A DNA stretch of 33,898 nucleotides from contig USGS01000010.1 of NCBI GenBank assembly GCA_900554275.1, forward strand, positions 1 to 33,898, in the 5' to 3' direction. The stretch is from an uncultured Eubacteriales bacterium. Lineage in GTDB: Bacteria > Bacillota > Clostridia > Oscillospirales > Oscillospiraceae. The position numbers and the translations under genes were made by a program. Positions 32,645-33,898 of the stretch are shown here, in pieces (the stretch's first letter is position 1; every line of letters begins with the position of its first letter). The notes under the pieces are model-generated. The model saw only the letters and a list, made by a program, of their open reading frames with translations. It did not search any database and had not been told where the DNA came from.

Positions 32645-32733
32645 AGGGGGTAAATGCAAACGGCCCGTTAATTTTTACCGGGCTGTCCTCTGCTGTCCGT
32701 ATAGACGGAAGAAAGAAGGAAAAAGTTCCGCGG

Positions 32734-32768
32734 AAAAAACGGCATCGCCTGCGGCGATGCCGTTTTTT
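32734..32768 (-). terminator. Terminator of the radical SAM gene
   Basis: A 16-bp stem including A/T tracts, centred on CGGCATCGCC/GGCGATGCCG with a TGC loop, lies two bases beyond the radical SAM stop codon. Confidence 0.92.
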
Positions 32769-32769
32769 A

Positions 32770-33657
32770 TCAGAAGTCTACCGTGCCGTCCCGCACCCGC
32801 AGGTCGTAGGGCTCGAATACCACCTTGCGGTAACCGTCCAAGTCTATCTTCACACCAGTCCAGTCGCTGTGGATCTCGCCGTTCTGCTTGATGAGGATGT
32901 CGTACAGAATGTCGTAGGTCACGCCGTCGTCGCCCTTCTCCACGATGGTGGAGTAGGGCAGCGTCTTGTGGTACGTCATGTGCAGGCCCTTGTACTCGAA
33001 GTGGAAGCCGTTGCGCATCCGGCAGCCGTCCAGCCCCTTGTAGGTGAACAGCCGTTTCAGATCCTGCAGGATCTTGTCGTTGCCCTCCTCGTACAGGTTC
33101 TCCGGCGTGGTCTCCGTGTAGTCGTAGCGGAACTGGATGGGGATGCGGTAGGGCAGGAAGCGCTCCACGTAGTCCACCAGCTTTGCCGCCGGATAGTTCT
33201 TATACAGCACGCAGTTGATCCGGGTGGGACAGGCGATCCTTCCCAGCACCTCGTCGGGGCTTTCCTCCACGTAGTGCTGCAAATGGCGGGAGATATTCAT
33301 GCAGGTGATCTTGTCCTTATTCCGCTCCGTAAAGGCCAGCATCTCCTCGAAGGGCGTGTGGGCCTGGGCGGGGAACGTGGTGTTGATATAGATCTTGTGG
33401 GTGGCAGGGATGGCGTCCAGCATCCTCTGCAGGGCGTTCAGATCCGCCAGCGGCTCGCCGCCGGTGAACACGAAATCGCACCGGGGCGTGATGCCGTCCA
33501 TGATGCGGATGCTCTCCAAAATCTTCTCCAGGCTGAACCCGGAGCAGTCCGTGTATTCTTTTTTGTTGATGCAGAACGGGCAGTGGTTCTGACAGTCGTA
33601 GGGGACGAATACCGTCACAGTAGCGCCGCCCTCCCGCGTTTTATAGGGATGAGTCAT
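32770..33657 (-). CDS. Radical SAM protein of unknown substrate
   Basis: A 295-residue protein with the 4Fe-4S motif CQNHCPFC (Cys22, Cys26, Cys29) and the SAM-binding FTGGEPL (64-70). The remaining (beta/alpha)6 core is visible with YINTTFP, CMNISRHLQHY and CPTRINCVLYKNYP. A short C-terminal region (about 200-295) has strand-rich segments but no SPASM cysteine set, although single Cys residues are scattered. Fold type resembles activating and peptide- or nucleoside-modifying radical SAM enzymes. No precursor peptide, glycyl-radical enzyme or biosynthetic partner is adjacent, so the reaction cannot be assigned. The ribosome site (AGAGG) is weak. It has its own promoter and terminator, thus an independent unit. 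Confidence 0.85.
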   Translation of the reverse strand: MTHPYKTREGGATVTVFVPYDCQNHCPFCINKKEYTDCSGFSLEKILESIRIMDGITPRCDFVFTGGEPLADLNALQRMLDAIPATHKIYINTTFPAQAHTPFEEMLAFTERNKDKITCMNISRHLQHYVEESPDEVLGRIACPTRINCVLYKNYPAAKLVDYVERFLPYRIPIQFRYDYTETTPENLYEEGNDKILQDLKRLFTYKGLDGCRMRNGFHFEYKGLHMTYHKTLPYSTIVEKGDDGVTYDILYDILIKQNGEIHSDWTGVKIDLDGYRKVVFEPYDLRVRDGTVDF

Positions 33658-33692
33658 GTTGTTGGCAACCTCTCATGTAAATGTACGCAGAA

Positions 33693-33721
33693 CATTGTAT
33701 ATCAAAATGCCCGGGAAAGCA
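33693..33721 (-). promoter_or_regulatory. Promoter of the radical SAM gene
   Basis: On the minus strand TTGCTT (33716-33721) and TACAAT (33693-33698) are 17 bases apart, 36 bases before the ATG. Confidence 0.7.
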
Positions 33722-33772
33722 AGGAAAACCTGCCCTTCTTCCCTGTTAATTTATCTGTTTGGCACAAAAAGC

Positions 33773-33800
33773 GGGGGACGCGGCATCCGCCGCGTCCCCC
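33773..33800 (-). terminator. Terminator of an off-window minus-strand gene
   Basis: A perfect 12-bp stem GGGGGACGCGGC/GCCGCGTCCCCC with an ATCC loop is followed on the minus strand by GCTTTTTG. The T-run lies on the minus strand only, so it should end a transcript entering from the right edge. Confidence 0.8.
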
Positions 33801-33841
33801 CGAGACTGTCAAAAACCTATGCTGCGAGTTTCGATGAGTGA

Positions 33842-33885
33842 GCAGCGGGGGAGCTTGAGGGGGCAAGGCCCGCCTCAAATCAGAT
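33842..33885. repeat. Second copy of the GCAG-GAGCTTGAGGGGG-GCCCGCCTCAAAT repeat
   Basis: The last complete block of the window aligns with 30660-30705 over about 44 bases with few mismatches and a one-base shift. Both copies are intergenic. The repeat may continue past the window edge. Confidence 0.55.
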
Positions 33886-33898
33886 AAACCGCCGCCAA

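Overview
The window comes from a GC-rich Firmicute of class Clostridia, most likely an Oscillospiraceae/Ruminococcaceae-type gut anaerobe. The evidence is strong Gram-positive Shine-Dalgarno sequences (AGGAGG), sigma-A promoters of the TTGNNN-17-TATAAT kind, a YtvI sporulation-family protein, a glycolytic pyruvate phosphate dikinase very close in layout to the clostridial enzyme (catalytic His at position 455), and a SepF/DivIVA division module. Genes are dense and ordinary for a chromosome. No phage, integrase, transposase, CRISPR array or rRNA was seen.

Layout. Positions 1-1583 hold an edge-truncated ACT-domain protein (minus strand) and a divergent YtvI-like permease. A 506-base gap (1584-2089) contains a dispersed repeat, three DnaA-box-like 9-mers and a strong promoter. 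This promoter drives a divergent type II topoisomerase pair (ParE/ParC-like, 2090-6337) and a small putative lipoprotein. A tRNA-Gly(GCC) with its own promoter and terminator follows. Next come about 700 bases without a credible gene, rich in perfect hairpins, and then a second AI-2E/PerM family permease. Pyruvate phosphate dikinase (minus) and prolyl-tRNA synthetase (plus) diverge from a shared promoter region. A membrane protein with two zinc ribbons and a LysM-G5-M23 cell-wall hydrolase diverge from a second one. The hydrolase is followed by a 60-residue protein that is essentially a signal peptide joined to a sortase-type SPLTG signal.

From 16522 to 27916 all genes are on the minus strand. 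Read in transcription order they are miaB, mutS, mutL, miaA, hfq, an HlyD-like protein, yggS, sepF, divIVA, then a terminator and a HAD phosphatase. This apparent operon joins tRNA A37 modification, mismatch repair, an RNA chaperone and Z-ring/polar division factors. It starts at a clear promoter at 27965-27993.

From 28063 to 32554, also minus strand, lies a putative envelope-glycan O-acylation locus: a DUF4358-like lipoprotein, a DHHW-family protein, an intergenic hairpin block, an MBOAT acyltransferase and a second DHHW protein. Its promoter is followed by an inverted repeat placed at the predicted transcription start. The right end carries a stand-alone radical SAM protein with its own promoter and terminator, the terminator of an off-window minus-strand gene, and a second copy of a dispersed repeat.

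The points most worth a second look are the near-empty SPLTG sorting-signal protein, the type II topoisomerase with glutamine at the quinolone-contact serine, the MBOAT locus with two DHHW proteins and a start-site dyad, and the hairpin-rich intergenic repeats.
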